Shown here in pieces: positions 9,823 through 18,386 of a stretch of DNA of 64,000 nt; position 1 is the first letter of the stretch; each line of letters starts with the position of its first letter. The notes under the pieces are model-generated. The model was not told the origin of the DNA. It saw only the letters and a list, made by a program, of their open reading frames with translations, and ran no database searches. A program made the position numbers and the translations under genes. The stretch comes from CAVSUB01 sp963816725. GTDB taxonomy: Bacteria; Acidobacteriota; Vicinamibacteria; Vicinamibacterales; 2-12-FULL-66-21. Where the stretch lies: positions 62,001 to 126,000 of the forward strand of contig CAWFMC010000018.1 in NCBI GenBank assembly GCA_963816725.1. The letters are read 5' to 3'.

Positions 9823-10257
9823 TCATGCGAGCGGACCCGCGGTTCCGAGCGTGACGCTGCCGTCGGCGACCAGCACGCCGTCCGCATGGACGTGCCCTTC
9901 GACCTTGACCAGGCCGCCGAAGCGACCCAGCACGCGGGCCTCGATGATCAGGCGGGCGCCGGGCCGTACGGCTTCCTTGAAGCGGAACGGACCAAGCCCC
10001 GCCACCCGCAAACGCGGCGTCGCGGGCGCAGTCGTCGGATCCTCCGGCGCGCCGGCGGCAAGACCGCCGACCTGCGCGATCATCTCGACCAGGATGACCG
10101 CCGGCACGATCGGCTCGCCCGGGAAATGCCCGTCGAAGAAGAAGTCGTCCTCTCGGATTTCGCGGACGCCGCGGGCGCGTTGTCCAGGCACCAGTTCGGC
10201 GACCTCGTCGAGCAGCCGCATCGGCGGCCGGTGAGGCAGCAGCGCGAGAGCGTCCAT
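9823..10257 (-). CDS. FabZ-like 3-hydroxyacyl-ACP dehydratase (ApeI-like)
   Basis: A 144-residue hotdog-fold protein. It contains the family signature with the catalytic His in FFFDGHFPGEPIVPAVILVE and the acidic catalytic residue in the VEMIAQVGG helix, followed by GPFRFKEAVRPGARLIIEA. The reaction is dehydration of a beta-hydroxyacyl thioester to an enoyl thioester. The opening ALLPHRPPMRLLDEV is the usual FabZ start. Its position in a cluster with a chain-length-factor-like ketosynthase, LolA-like carrier, MMPL exporter and AMP ligase favours a dedicated dehydratase (like ApeI of aryl-polyene clusters) over the housekeeping FabZ, which is usually found beside lpxA/lpxD. It is translated just ahead of the DUF2062-methyltransferase. 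Confidence 0.8.
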   Translation of the reverse strand: MDALALLPHRPPMRLLDEVAELVPGQRARGVREIREDDFFFDGHFPGEPIVPAVILVEMIAQVGGLAAGAPEDPTTAPATPRLRVAGLGPFRFKEAVRPGARLIIEARVLGRFGGLVKVEGHVHADGVLVADGSVTLGTAGPLA

Positions 10258-10268
10258 GAACGGCCTAG

Positions 10269-10274
10269 TATACT
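10269..10274 (+). promoter_or_regulatory. Candidate -10 element TATACT
   Basis: TATACT lies 21 bases before the antiporter ATG in the 38-base gap between divergent genes. The same hexamer sits just ahead of polA and pcnB. No convincing -35 is visible at 17 bases, so this rests on the hexamer and its position only. Confidence 0.35.
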
Positions 10275-10295
10275 GGCGGCCCAGGACCCTTCTCG

Positions 10296-11564
10296 ATGGC
10301 AGACCTTCCGATCGGTGTCTTCTTCGCCCAGGTCGCGCTGATCCTCCTCACCTGCCGGGTCGTGGGGCTGCTCGCGGCGCGCGTCGGGCAGCCGCAGGTC
10401 ATGGCCGAAATGGTCGCCGGCTTTCTGATCGGGCCCTCGCTCTTCGGCTGGCTCGCGCCCAACATCCAGGCTCAAATCTTCCCCGCCGCCTCGCGCCCGG
10501 CCCTCTACGTGGTCAGCCAGATCGGGCTGGTGCTCTACATGTTCTGCGTCGGCCTGGAGTTCCGCTCCGAGCTGATGGTCAGGCACGCGCGCCGGGCGGC
10601 GGCGGTCTCGATTGCCGGCATCGCCGCGCCGCTCGCGCTGGGTGGCGCCCTTGCCGTCATGCTGTTGCGGAGCGGCGGCTTCTTCGCCGAAGGCGTCGGC
10701 GCTTTCCATGCCGTGCTCTTCGTCGGCGCGGCGTTGTCGATCACCGCTTTCCCGGTACTGGCGCGGATCATCTACGAGCGGGGAATCGCCGGGACGGCGA
10801 TGGGTTCCCTGGCGCTCGCCGCCGGCGCGCTCGACGATGCCGCGGCGTGGGTCATCCTGGCGATCGTGCTCGGCAGCTTCACCGGGAACGCGACGCTGGC
10901 GCTGGTCGCCGCGATCGGCGGTCTGGTCTACGCCTTCGTGGTGTTCGCGGCCGGCCGGCCGCTGCTGCGACGCCTCGATGGGATCGCTGAGGACCAGGGG
11001 GCCATGCCGCCGTGGATGTTCACGATCGTCCTGGCGCTGCTCGCCGCCGGCGCATGGTTCACGGACCTGGTAGGGATCCACGCGGTGTTCGGCGCCTTCA
11101 TCCTCGGCGCCGCCACGCCGACGGGCCGTCTGTCGCGCGATCTGCAAGCGCGCATCGAGCCGCTGACGACCTCGTTCCTCGTGCCGCTGTTCTTCGTCTA
11201 CTCCGGGCTCAACAGCCGCATCGGGCTGGTCGACTCCGCGTGGCTGTGGATGGTCGCGGGGCTCGCGTTCCTGGCCGCGTGCGCCGGCAAGGGAGTGGCC
11301 TGTTTCGTCGCCGCCCGGTTCACCGGTGCGACGACGCGCGAGGCGCTCAGCATCGCCACGCTGATGAACGCGCGCGGCTTGATGGAGCTGATCCTCCTCG
11401 ACATCGGCCTGCAGCGCGGTCTCATCACGCCAACCCTCTTCACCATCCTCGTGATGATGACGATTGCCACGACCCTGATGGCCGGGCCGCTGTTTGGGGT
11501 GATCAATCGGCACGAGCCGGTTCCGGCACCCGATCCCGCTCTACGTATGGGCGAGCGCGCGTGA
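10296..11564 (+). CDS. Cation:proton antiporter, CPA2 (KefB/NhaS-like) family
   Basis: A 422-residue polytopic protein with about 12 hydrophobic segments. Family features are GQPQVMAEMVAGFLIGPSLF near the N-terminus, LYMFCVGLEFRSELM, the ion-site region in helices 5-6 (VLFVGAALSITAFPVLARI, LAAGALDDAAAWVILAIVLG with its paired Asp residues) and FLVPLFFVYSGLNSRIG in the later bundle. There is no C-terminal TrkA-N domain. Such proteins exchange Na+ or K+ for protons at the inner membrane. It lies inside the lipid-type cluster, in the same direction as the AMP ligase 48 bases downstream, and may simply be a neighbour. A proton-coupled supporting role for export is speculation. Confidence 0.85.
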   Translation: MADLPIGVFFAQVALILLTCRVVGLLAARVGQPQVMAEMVAGFLIGPSLFGWLAPNIQAQIFPAASRPALYVVSQIGLVLYMFCVGLEFRSELMVRHARRAAAVSIAGIAAPLALGGALAVMLLRSGGFFAEGVGAFHAVLFVGAALSITAFPVLARIIYERGIAGTAMGSLALAAGALDDAAAWVILAIVLGSFTGNATLALVAAIGGLVYAFVVFAAGRPLLRRLDGIAEDQGAMPPWMFTIVLALLAAGAWFTDLVGIHAVFGAFILGAATPTGRLSRDLQARIEPLTTSFLVPLFFVYSGLNSRIGLVDSAWLWMVAGLAFLAACAGKGVACFVAARFTGATTREALSIATLMNARGLMELILLDIGLQRGLITPTLFTILVMMTIATTLMAGPLFGVINRHEPVPAPDPALRMGERA

Positions 11565-11612
11565 GCCGGATGCGTTGCGCGGTCCGGCACGGCTGCCCGG
11601 GACGACCCTGAC

Positions 11613-13094
11613 GTGAGCGAGATCGTCGAGCGATTCCAGCGCATTCACCGCGATGCGCCGGACCGGCCGCTGGTTCACCTCCCGGCGACATCCACGACGC
11701 TGACCGCTTCGGATCTGGCCTCCGCCAGCGTTGCCCACGAGCGCGCCCTCGCGCGTCTCGGGTTGAGCGCCGACACGCTCGTCATGCTCGCGTTCGGGAA
11801 CCGGCCGGCAGTGTTTCCGTTCTGGCTCGCCTGCTTGCGCGCCGGCATTCCGGTCATGCCGGTCGACGCCGGCGCAACGGCCGCGGAGATCCTGGCTTTG
11901 GCCTCGCGCTTCGGGGCAAGCGTGGCGGTGGTGCCCGCCGAATGGCCGAGAGCGGCGGATGTGGGGCAACCGGCGGACTTCTGCGACGGACTGTCGGCCC
12001 TCACCTTCGCCGGTATCGAACCGAAGCCGGACATCTGCCGTGGTGCAGCGGCGCTGAAGGTCACGTCGGGCTCGACGGGCCTCCCAAAAGCCACCTTCAC
12101 CACCGAGACCGAGCTCGTCCTCGACACCGAGCACATCGTCGAGGCGATGGGCATCAGGCCCGAGCACACCCAGATTGCCGCGGTGCCGCTGTCGCATGCC
12201 TACGGCCTGGGCAACGTCCTCATGCCCGTATTGATGCAGGGCACGGCGGTGATCCTGCGGGAGGGCTTCGTTCCGCACGCGCTTCCGGCTGATGCCCGGG
12301 CGTACGGCGCGGATGTCTTCCAGGGCGTGCCCTTCATGTTCGAGCACTTCGCCGCCGCGCCGCCCGCCGGCGGATGGCCGCCCACGCTACGGATCCTGGT
12401 CAGCGCCGGCGCCCGCCTCGAATCGTTGACCGTGCGCCGGTTCTTCGACGTGTGCGGGGTCAAGATCCACTCGTTCTACGGCACGTCCGAGACCGGTGGG
12501 ATCGCCTTCGACGAGAGCCCCGGCATCCTTGACGAAACGACGGTCGGCCATCTGCTGCGTGATATCCGGGTGACGCTGCGGCCGGAGCCGGACGCGCCCG
12601 AGGGTGGGGGCCGGGTCCACGTGGCGGGTCCGACGGTGGCCGCCGGCTATGCGGGCGAGGTCGAAGCCGATGGCTCGTTCGTGGACGGCGGTTACCTGAC
12701 TGGAGACTGCGCGCGGTTCGACAGCGACGGGCGGCTGGTGCTGACCGGGCGGGTGTCCCGGTTCGTGAACGTCGCCGGGCGCAAGGTCCAGCCCGAGGAG
12801 GTCGAGGCCGTGTTGCGCGGCATGCCAGGCATCCGCGACGCGCGTGTCCTTGGCGCGCGGGATGCATCGCGAGGTCAGCAGATCGTCGCGTGCCTGGTCG
12901 CGGAAGGATCGCGACCCGACATGCTGGCGATCCGGCAGTACTGCGCGGGCCGTCTGGCGGCCTACAAACTGCCGCGCATGATTATCTGGCTCGACCGGAT
13001 TCCGCTGACCCCGCGGGGGAAAACCGATCGCGTGCAGTTGGAAACGCTGGTGGCCGACAAGCTCGGCGCAGGCCATAAAATGGGTGTGTTATAG
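11613..13094 (+). CDS. AMP-dependent acyl/aryl-acid ligase
   Basis: A 493-residue ANL-superfamily enzyme starting at GTG 11613. The phosphate-binding loop is VTSGSTGLPKATF (about residue 152). A5 is SFYGTSETGGIAF, the hinge and A8 region is YLTGDCARFDSDGRLVLTGR followed by RKVQPEEVEAVL, and the A10 catalytic lysine is in LTPRGKTDR. It activates a carboxylic acid as an adenylate and passes it to CoA or an acyl carrier protein. In aryl-polyene-type clusters the equivalent enzyme primes the chain with an aromatic or fatty starter, and that is the likely role here. The substrate cannot be read from the sequence. The end of the gene overlaps a candidate promoter for the following radical SAM gene. 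Confidence 0.85.
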   Translation: MSEIVERFQRIHRDAPDRPLVHLPATSTTLTASDLASASVAHERALARLGLSADTLVMLAFGNRPAVFPFWLACLRAGIPVMPVDAGATAAEILALASRFGASVAVVPAEWPRAADVGQPADFCDGLSALTFAGIEPKPDICRGAAALKVTSGSTGLPKATFTTETELVLDTEHIVEAMGIRPEHTQIAAVPLSHAYGLGNVLMPVLMQGTAVILREGFVPHALPADARAYGADVFQGVPFMFEHFAAAPPAGGWPPTLRILVSAGARLESLTVRRFFDVCGVKIHSFYGTSETGGIAFDESPGILDETTVGHLLRDIRVTLRPEPDAPEGGGRVHVAGPTVAAGYAGEVEADGSFVDGGYLTGDCARFDSDGRLVLTGRVSRFVNVAGRKVQPEEVEAVLRGMPGIRDARVLGARDASRGQQIVACLVAEGSRPDMLAIRQYCAGRLAAYKLPRMIIWLDRIPLTPRGKTDRVQLETLVADKLGAGHKMGVL

Positions 13095-13095
13095 T
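13090..13095 (+). promoter_or_regulatory. Candidate -10 element TATAGT
   Basis: TATAGT overlaps the ligase stop codon and would start a transcript with a leader of about 190 bases before the radical SAM gene. No clear -35 is seen. The leader region 13096-13293 contains no gene I can support. Confidence 0.3.
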
Positions 13096-13293
13096 GCCCG
13101 CGCTCTCTCCTTCCGCCGCAACGAACGCCCTTCGGGACGTGAAAAGGGGCATCTCCGGATGGCAAATGGCACATCGCCGATGTGAAAATGCCGTTGCGCT
13201 GCCATCCGACATCTTCCATTCACCTCAGGCCGGTCTGGTATCTCAACGGTCGGCCACGCCGTCGGGATTGTGCTGCGAGGAGGTTTGACTCGG

Positions 13294-15201
13294 ATGAACG
13301 TGTGGAGACCGGTGGAACTCGCGCTGACGTACGGGGCGCGAGCGGCATGGCCCGCGATGCAGGCCATCAACAGGCATTTCGAGGGCGGCACCTTCCAACC
13401 GAAGTGGGCTCCCGCGCCGCTGCTGAAGCAGCGGCAGCGCTCGAAGCCGCAGTTCGGGTGGCCCCGCCGAACCGACTCGCTCTGTCCAACCTGCGTCCGC
13501 GAGGCGCGTGCCCGGATCCTCTCCGGTGAGCAGTCAATCGAGTCGCTGGTCAACGATCACGTCGCCGAAATCGAAGCCCACATCATCGAGCGCGACGGCA
13601 AGGTCCTGATCGAGAAGACCTGTCCCGTCCACGGCACGTTCACCGACACGCTGGCGATCAACCCGAAGTTCCTCGAACGGCTCGAGAACCTGTTCCCCGG
13701 CCGCGACTTCGACGCGGTGACCGACACGCTCCACAACCACGGCACGTCCTCGGTCAAGCACGGGCGCGGCGCCGTGCTGACGATCGATCTCACCAACCGC
13801 TGCAACATGATGTGCGATCCATGTTTCATGGACGCCAATCAGGTGGGCTACGTCCACGAGCTGACCCTGCCGGAAGTCAAGCAACTGCTCGACGATGCGG
13901 TGAGCATCAAGCCGAAGCGGCAGATGACGGTGCAGTTCTCGGGCGGGGAGCCGACGATCTCACCCATCTTCCTGGACGCGGTGCGCTACGCCCGCGAGGT
14001 TGGCTACTTCAGCGTGCAGGCGGCCACCAACGGCATCCGCTTCGCGCAGGACCCCGAGTTCGCCAGGCAGGCGCGCGAGGCGGGCATGCGCATCGCCTAC
14101 CTGCAATTCGATGGCATCAGCGAGGACGCCAACGCCCACCGCAAGGTCGGCAATCTGTTCGAAGTGAAGCTGCGGGCGATCGAGGCGCTGCACGCGGCGG
14201 GGATCGACGTCTGCCTGGTGGTCACGATCGTCAACACGGTGAACGACGACCAGGTCGGGCCGATCGTCAAGTTCGCGCTCCAGAACTGCGACAAAATCAG
14301 CTTCGTCTCGTTTCAACCGGTCTCGTTCACCGGACGCGACGAGGATATCGGCGACGCCGAGCGGCAGGCCAAACGCTACACGCTCTCGCACCTGGCGGAG
14401 GATATCAAGCGCCAGACCGGGACCACCGAACCCCTCCGCGACTGGTTCCCTCTGTCGGCATCAGCCGCCCTATCCGACGTCACGGATCTCCTCAAGGGGC
14501 CGGGCGCCGACTGGGGCACGCTCAAGTGCGGCTGCCATCCCGACTGCGGCATCGGCACCGCGTTCATGGTCAGCAAGAAGACGAAGGAGTGGGCGCCGCT
14601 CTCGGCCTTCATCAACGTCGATCGCTTCCTGGCGGACGCCGGGAAGATTGCCGACGCCGCCCGGGGGCCCGGCCTCACCAAGTTTCAGGCCCTGCTCAGC
14701 CTGCTTCGCAACTACACGCCGTCGCGTGCGCCGCGCGGCTTCCGGCTGGTCGATCTGCTCAAGAAGTACGACAAGCAGAGCGGTGGTCAGCTGGGAGGCG
14801 CGCTCGGCGCCAAGGACAACGTCGACCGCAAGCAGGACGAATGGTTGCTGATGTTCGTCGCGGGCATGTGGTTCCAGGACCTGTGGACCTACGACTTCCG
14901 GCGCACGGAGATGTGCATCATTCCGTACGCGACGCAGATGGGCGAGATTTCGTTCTGCGCCTACAACACCGGGGTCGGCTGGCGGCAGATTGTCGAGAAC
15001 ATGTACCAGAACGCGAGCGTCGCCGAGTGGTACAAGGAACACGGCAAGCATCCGGTCTACGCCAACCCGCGCAAACCGGTGCCGCTGCCGGCGGGCGTTC
15101 AGCCCGTCTCCCTTCGTATCCCGCGCGACGGCCGCCTGATCGAGTGGACCCCGACGTCCCCGCCGCCGGCGGCCACGCCGTTGGGCGCGCTCGCGGATTG
15201 A
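13294..15201 (+). CDS. Radical SAM enzyme of the tetraether/membrane-spanning lipid synthase (Tes/MJ0619-like) type
   Basis: 635 residues. ATG 13294 is preceded by a strong GAGGAGGT site about nine bases upstream. The N-terminal part has SLCPTC (about residue 63) and EKTCPVHGTF (about 110), a CxxC...CxxH pair typical of this subgroup. The radical SAM cluster motif is CNMMCDPC (about 169), followed by VQFSGGEPTISP and IAYLQFDGI. A further cysteine cluster, LKCGCHPDCG, lies near residue 411, with two more cysteines towards the end (MCIIPYATQMGEISFCAYN). The combination matches the family that includes archaeal Tes, which joins lipid tails by C-C coupling, and the related bacterial enzymes proposed to make membrane-spanning lipids. 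Acidobacteria are known for iso-diabolic acid, so lipid-tail coupling is a reasonable inference, not proven here. Another lipid C-H modification is possible. Confidence 0.75.
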   Translation: MNVWRPVELALTYGARAAWPAMQAINRHFEGGTFQPKWAPAPLLKQRQRSKPQFGWPRRTDSLCPTCVREARARILSGEQSIESLVNDHVAEIEAHIIERDGKVLIEKTCPVHGTFTDTLAINPKFLERLENLFPGRDFDAVTDTLHNHGTSSVKHGRGAVLTIDLTNRCNMMCDPCFMDANQVGYVHELTLPEVKQLLDDAVSIKPKRQMTVQFSGGEPTISPIFLDAVRYAREVGYFSVQAATNGIRFAQDPEFARQAREAGMRIAYLQFDGISEDANAHRKVGNLFEVKLRAIEALHAAGIDVCLVVTIVNTVNDDQVGPIVKFALQNCDKISFVSFQPVSFTGRDEDIGDAERQAKRYTLSHLAEDIKRQTGTTEPLRDWFPLSASAALSDVTDLLKGPGADWGTLKCGCHPDCGIGTAFMVSKKTKEWAPLSAFINVDRFLADAGKIADAARGPGLTKFQALLSLLRNYTPSRAPRGFRLVDLLKKYDKQSGGQLGGALGAKDNVDRKQDEWLLMFVAGMWFQDLWTYDFRRTEMCIIPYATQMGEISFCAYNTGVGWRQIVENMYQNASVAEWYKEHGKHPVYANPRKPVPLPAGVQPVSLRIPRDGRLIEWTPTSPPPAATPLGALAD

Positions 15202-15220
15202 GCGCCACCGACCAAAAGAA

Positions 15221-15250
15221 AAGGCCGGCTGAACACATCAGCCGGCCTTT
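15221..15250 (+). terminator. Rho-independent terminator after the radical SAM gene
   Basis: A perfect 12-bp stem, AAGGCCGGCTGA paired with TCAGCCGGCCTT around an ACACA loop, is followed by TTTCTT and preceded by an A-rich stretch. It can therefore serve both this gene and the convergent small gene that ends at 15272. Confidence 0.85.
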
Positions 15251-15271
15251 CTTGCGTACGGCGCGGGACCG

Positions 15272-15580
15272 CTATTCGACTTCTTTGCTTTGGGCCTCGT
15301 CGGCGGCGATCCGCAGTGAGCGCAGGAACCGGCGGTCGTTGGCGCTCATCTCGAGGTTGCGGCGCTCGACGCGGGCCGCGCGCTGCAGGGCGCCGACCTT
15401 GGCCAGCGCGCCCGGTTGCGGGCGATTCACGAAGCCGATCACCGCTTCGAGCGTGACCTTCATTTCGAATCCGGCCGCGCGGGCTCGCTCGCGGCACGCT
15501 TCGACCCTGGCATCCTCGGCAACGGCTGCAGCAATGGCGTCGGACAGCTCACGCGCTATCCGGTTCACGACGTCGTCCAT
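15272..15580 (-). CDS. hypothetical protein, 102 aa
   Basis: Small, mostly helical protein of no recognised family, with no membrane segment. It begins MDDVVNRIARELSDAI, has a basic middle (ERARAAGFEMKVTLEAVIGF) and ends in an acidic tail. AGGAGGTCCCAGA lies in front of the ATG on the minus strand, a good ribosome site. It is transcribed alone towards the terminator at 15221-15250. The spacer to the next gene (15581-15868) holds a small GC hairpin but no other gene I can support. Confidence 0.6.
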   Translation of the reverse strand: MDDVVNRIARELSDAIAAAVAEDARVEACRERARAAGFEMKVTLEAVIGFVNRPQPGALAKVGALQRAARVERRNLEMSANDRRFLRSLRIAADEAQSKEVE

Positions 15581-15868
15581 TCTGGGACCTCCTCACCGCC
15601 GCCGGAGCTCGGATACCGGGGGCGTCTCCCGATGCGCAACCTGTCCCGTGCAGGGCGGAGGATCGGGCGCCAACATTGTCATATGAAGATGTGCAGCGCG
15701 GGATCGTTGAGGGCATTCTAAAACGCCCCTCTCGAGGGTGTCAATGGTCGGAGACCGCAACATGTTGTGGTGATTGCGTACCGGCGTGCCCGCCGACGCT
15801 TTCCCCGTGCGGCAGTGGTGGCCGACCATGCCGCCCGGTCGCAGTTGCTACAATGGCGGCGTTTCCTG

Positions 15869-17419
15869 ATGACCGCACCTTTTGCCGGCCCGCGCTCGCT
15901 CGAGGGATGGGACCCCGAGGCTGACCTCGGCTATCCGGGCTCGTTCCCGTTCACGCGCGGCATCCAGCCGACGATGTACCGGGGACGGCTGTGGACGATG
16001 CGGCAGTATGCGGGGTTCGGGACCGCGTCGGAGTCGAACCGGCGCTATCGCTACCTGCTCGATCAGGGCGTCACCGGCCTGAGCGTGGCGTTCGACCTGC
16101 CGACGCAGATGGGCTACGACTCGGACCACCCGCTCGCGGAGGGTGAGGTCGGACGGGTCGGAGTGGCCATCGACAGCCTCGCCGACATGGCCGAGCTGTT
16201 CGAGGGCATCCCGCTCGATCGCGTGTCGACCTCGATGACCATCAATTCGACAGCGATCATCCTGCTCGCCCTGTACGTCGCCGTCGCGCGGCAACAGGGG
16301 GTTCCGGAGTCGCGCCTCTCCGGGACGGTGCAGAACGACATCCTCAAGGAATACGTCGCCCGGGGCACGTACATCTACCCACCTCGCCCGTCACTCCGCA
16401 TCGTCACCGACATCTTCGCGTTCTGCGAGCGCGCCCTGCCCAACTGGAACTCGATCTCGATCAGCGGCTATCACATCCGCGAGACCGGCGCGACCGCCGT
16501 GCAGGAGGTGGCGTTCACGTTCGCGAATGCGATTGCCTACGTCGAAGCGGCGCGTGCGGCGGGGCTCGACGTCAACACCTTCGCCACGCGGATCTCGTTC
16601 TTCTTCAACGCGCACAACGATTTTTGTGAAGAGATCGCCAAGTACCGCGCGGCGCGACGGTTGTGGGCGCGGATCATGGTGGAGCGCTTCGGGGCAACGA
16701 ATCCGCGAGCGCAGCAGCTGCGTTTTCATACCCAGACCGCGGGAAGCACGCTGACGGCGCAGCAGCCGGACAACAACATCGTCCGCGTCGCCATCCAGGC
16801 GCTCGCGGCAGTGCTCGGCGGCACGCAGTCGCTGCACTGCAACGCGCGCGACGAGGCGCTGGCGCTCCCGACCGAGGAATCGGCGCGCACGGCGCTGCGC
16901 ACCCAGCAGATCCTGGCCTCCGAGTCCGGCGTGGCGAACACCGTGGATCCGGTCGCCGGCTCGTATGTCATCGAGACGCTGACCAACCGGATCGAGAGCG
17001 AGTCGCGGGCGCTGCTCGCGCGCATCGACACCGCCGGCGGCACGCTGGCGGCGATCGAGCAGGGGCTGATTCAGCGGGAGATTCAGGAGTCGGCTTACCG
17101 TGCCCAGCTGGCGATCGATGCCGGTGAGTCGGTGGTGGTCGGGGTGAACAAGTTCACGACGAGCGAGCCACAGCCGATCGAGGTGCTGCGCATCGATCCG
17201 GACATCGAACCGCGGCAGGTCGAGCGTGTGCGCCGGGTGCGCGCGTCTCGCGACGACGGCGCGTGGCGGGCGGCACTTGAAGCCATTCGCGTGTCGGCGC
17301 GCGGCACCGACAATCTGGTGCCGGTCATCATCCAGGCGGTGGAAGCGCACGTCACCGTCGGCGAGATTTCCGACGCGCTGCGATCGGTGTTCGGGGAGCA
17401 CACCGAGATCGATGTCTGA
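15869..17419 (+). CDS. Methylmalonyl-CoA mutase, catalytic (large-subunit-type) domain only
   Basis: 516 residues, with ATG 15869 chosen because the family's conserved region (YPGSFPFTRGIQPTMYRG) begins soon after. It holds the substrate-binding barrel (WTMRQYAGFGTASESN, LSGTVQNDILKEYVARGTYI) but ends before any cobalamin-binding DxHxxG domain, so it needs a separate B12-binding small subunit. The TMY tyrosine and the arginine in YVARGTYI, which distinguish methylmalonyl-CoA mutase from isobutyryl-CoA mutase, are both present, so methylmalonyl-CoA/succinyl-CoA interconversion is the best guess. No small subunit or MeaB-type chaperone is in the window. Its last codons overlap the start of the OppD-like gene (ATGTCTGA), so the two are translationally coupled. 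Confidence 0.85.
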   Translation: MTAPFAGPRSLEGWDPEADLGYPGSFPFTRGIQPTMYRGRLWTMRQYAGFGTASESNRRYRYLLDQGVTGLSVAFDLPTQMGYDSDHPLAEGEVGRVGVAIDSLADMAELFEGIPLDRVSTSMTINSTAIILLALYVAVARQQGVPESRLSGTVQNDILKEYVARGTYIYPPRPSLRIVTDIFAFCERALPNWNSISISGYHIRETGATAVQEVAFTFANAIAYVEAARAAGLDVNTFATRISFFFNAHNDFCEEIAKYRAARRLWARIMVERFGATNPRAQQLRFHTQTAGSTLTAQQPDNNIVRVAIQALAAVLGGTQSLHCNARDEALALPTEESARTALRTQQILASESGVANTVDPVAGSYVIETLTNRIESESRALLARIDTAGGTLAAIEQGLIQREIQESAYRAQLAIDAGESVVVGVNKFTTSEPQPIEVLRIDPDIEPRQVERVRRVRASRDDGAWRAALEAIRVSARGTDNLVPVIIQAVEAHVTVGEISDALRSVFGEHTEIDV

Positions 17420-18386
17420 GGCGCCGCTCCTCGGCGTCGAGCACCTGACGACCGGCTTCGAGGTGAACGGCCGCTTCACGCCGGCGGTCATCGACGTCAG
17501 CTTCTCGATCGCGCCCGGCGAGACGCTCGGGCTGGTCGGCGAGTCAGGCAGCGGCAAGTCCTTGACCGCGTTCTCGATCATGCGGCTGGTCGAACGTCCC
17601 GGCCGGATCGAGTCCGGCCGGATCGTTTACAAGGGACGCGACCTGCGCGGGCTGACCGAGCGCGAGATGCAGGACGTCCGCGGCGGCGAGATCGCGCTCA
17701 TCTTTCAGGAGCCGATGACCGCGCTCAACCCGGTCTTCACCATCGGCAACCAGATCGAGGAAACGCTGCTGGTCCACGGGCGCGCGACCCGCCGCACAGC
17801 GCGAGCGCGCGCCCTCGAGCTGCTCGAAGCGGTGAGCATTCCCGAACCCGCACGGCGCATCCGCGAGTACCCGCATCAGCTGTCCGGCGGGCTGCGCCAG
17901 CGCGCGCTGATCGCCATTTCGCTGGCGTGCAACCCGTCGCTGGTCATCGCCGACGAGCCGACCACCGCGCTCGACGTGACGATCCAGGCGCAGATCCTCG
18001 ACCTGCTCCGCGAGTTGCGCGAGCGGATGGGCCTCTCGCTGCTGCTGATCACCCACGACCTCGGCGTCGTCGCGGAGATGGCCGACCGTGTCGCCGTCAT
18101 GTATGCGGGACGTATCGTCGAGGAGGCGCCGGTCGATGCGCTCTTCGCCGACCCGAAACATCCCTACACGCGCGGCCTGATGGCGTCGATCCCCGGCGGG
18201 GCGCCAGGAACGCGGCTCCGCGCCATCCAGGGCACCGTCCCGCCGCTGGGACAGCTGCCGCCCGGCTGCCCGTTCGAACCGCGCTGCCCGGAGCGTTTTG
18301 ATACCTGCCCGGTTGCGCCGCCTGGAGACACCGTCATCGACGGGGACAGGCGGGTCAAGTGTTTCCTTTACGGTGTCGGTTCATGA
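17412..18386 (+). CDS. Oligopeptide/dipeptide ABC transporter ATPase, OppD/DppD type
   Basis: 324 residues. The Walker A motif is GESGSGKS, followed by a Q-loop in LIFQEPMTALNPVF, the signature LSGGLRQRALIA, Walker B LVIADEPTTALD and the switch His in LLLITHDLG. The C-terminal oligopeptide-binding motif GCPFEPRCPERFDTC carries cysteines that in this family coordinate an Fe-S cluster. It couples ATP hydrolysis to peptide uptake together with OppF and two permeases, but no permease or binding-protein gene is nearby. Its stop codon lies within the first unit of the repeat array at 18378-18580, which separates it from the OppF gene. Confidence 0.9.
   Translation: MSEAPLLGVEHLTTGFEVNGRFTPAVIDVSFSIAPGETLGLVGESGSGKSLTAFSIMRLVERPGRIESGRIVYKGRDLRGLTEREMQDVRGGEIALIFQEPMTALNPVFTIGNQIEETLLVHGRATRRTARARALELLEAVSIPEPARRIREYPHQLSGGLRQRALIAISLACNPSLVIADEPTTALDVTIQAQILDLLRELRERMGLSLLLITHDLGVVAEMADRVAVMYAGRIVEEAPVDALFADPKHPYTRGLMASIPGGAPGTRLRAIQGTVPPLGQLPPGCPFEPRCPERFDTCPVAPPGDTVIDGDRRVKCFLYGVGS

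Noticed and set aside
10080..11513. Long minus-strand frame opposite the antiporter gene
   Set aside because: Highly charged, repetitive composition (DEHR-rich) typical of a reverse-complement shadow; the antiporter on the plus strand has clear family motifs.
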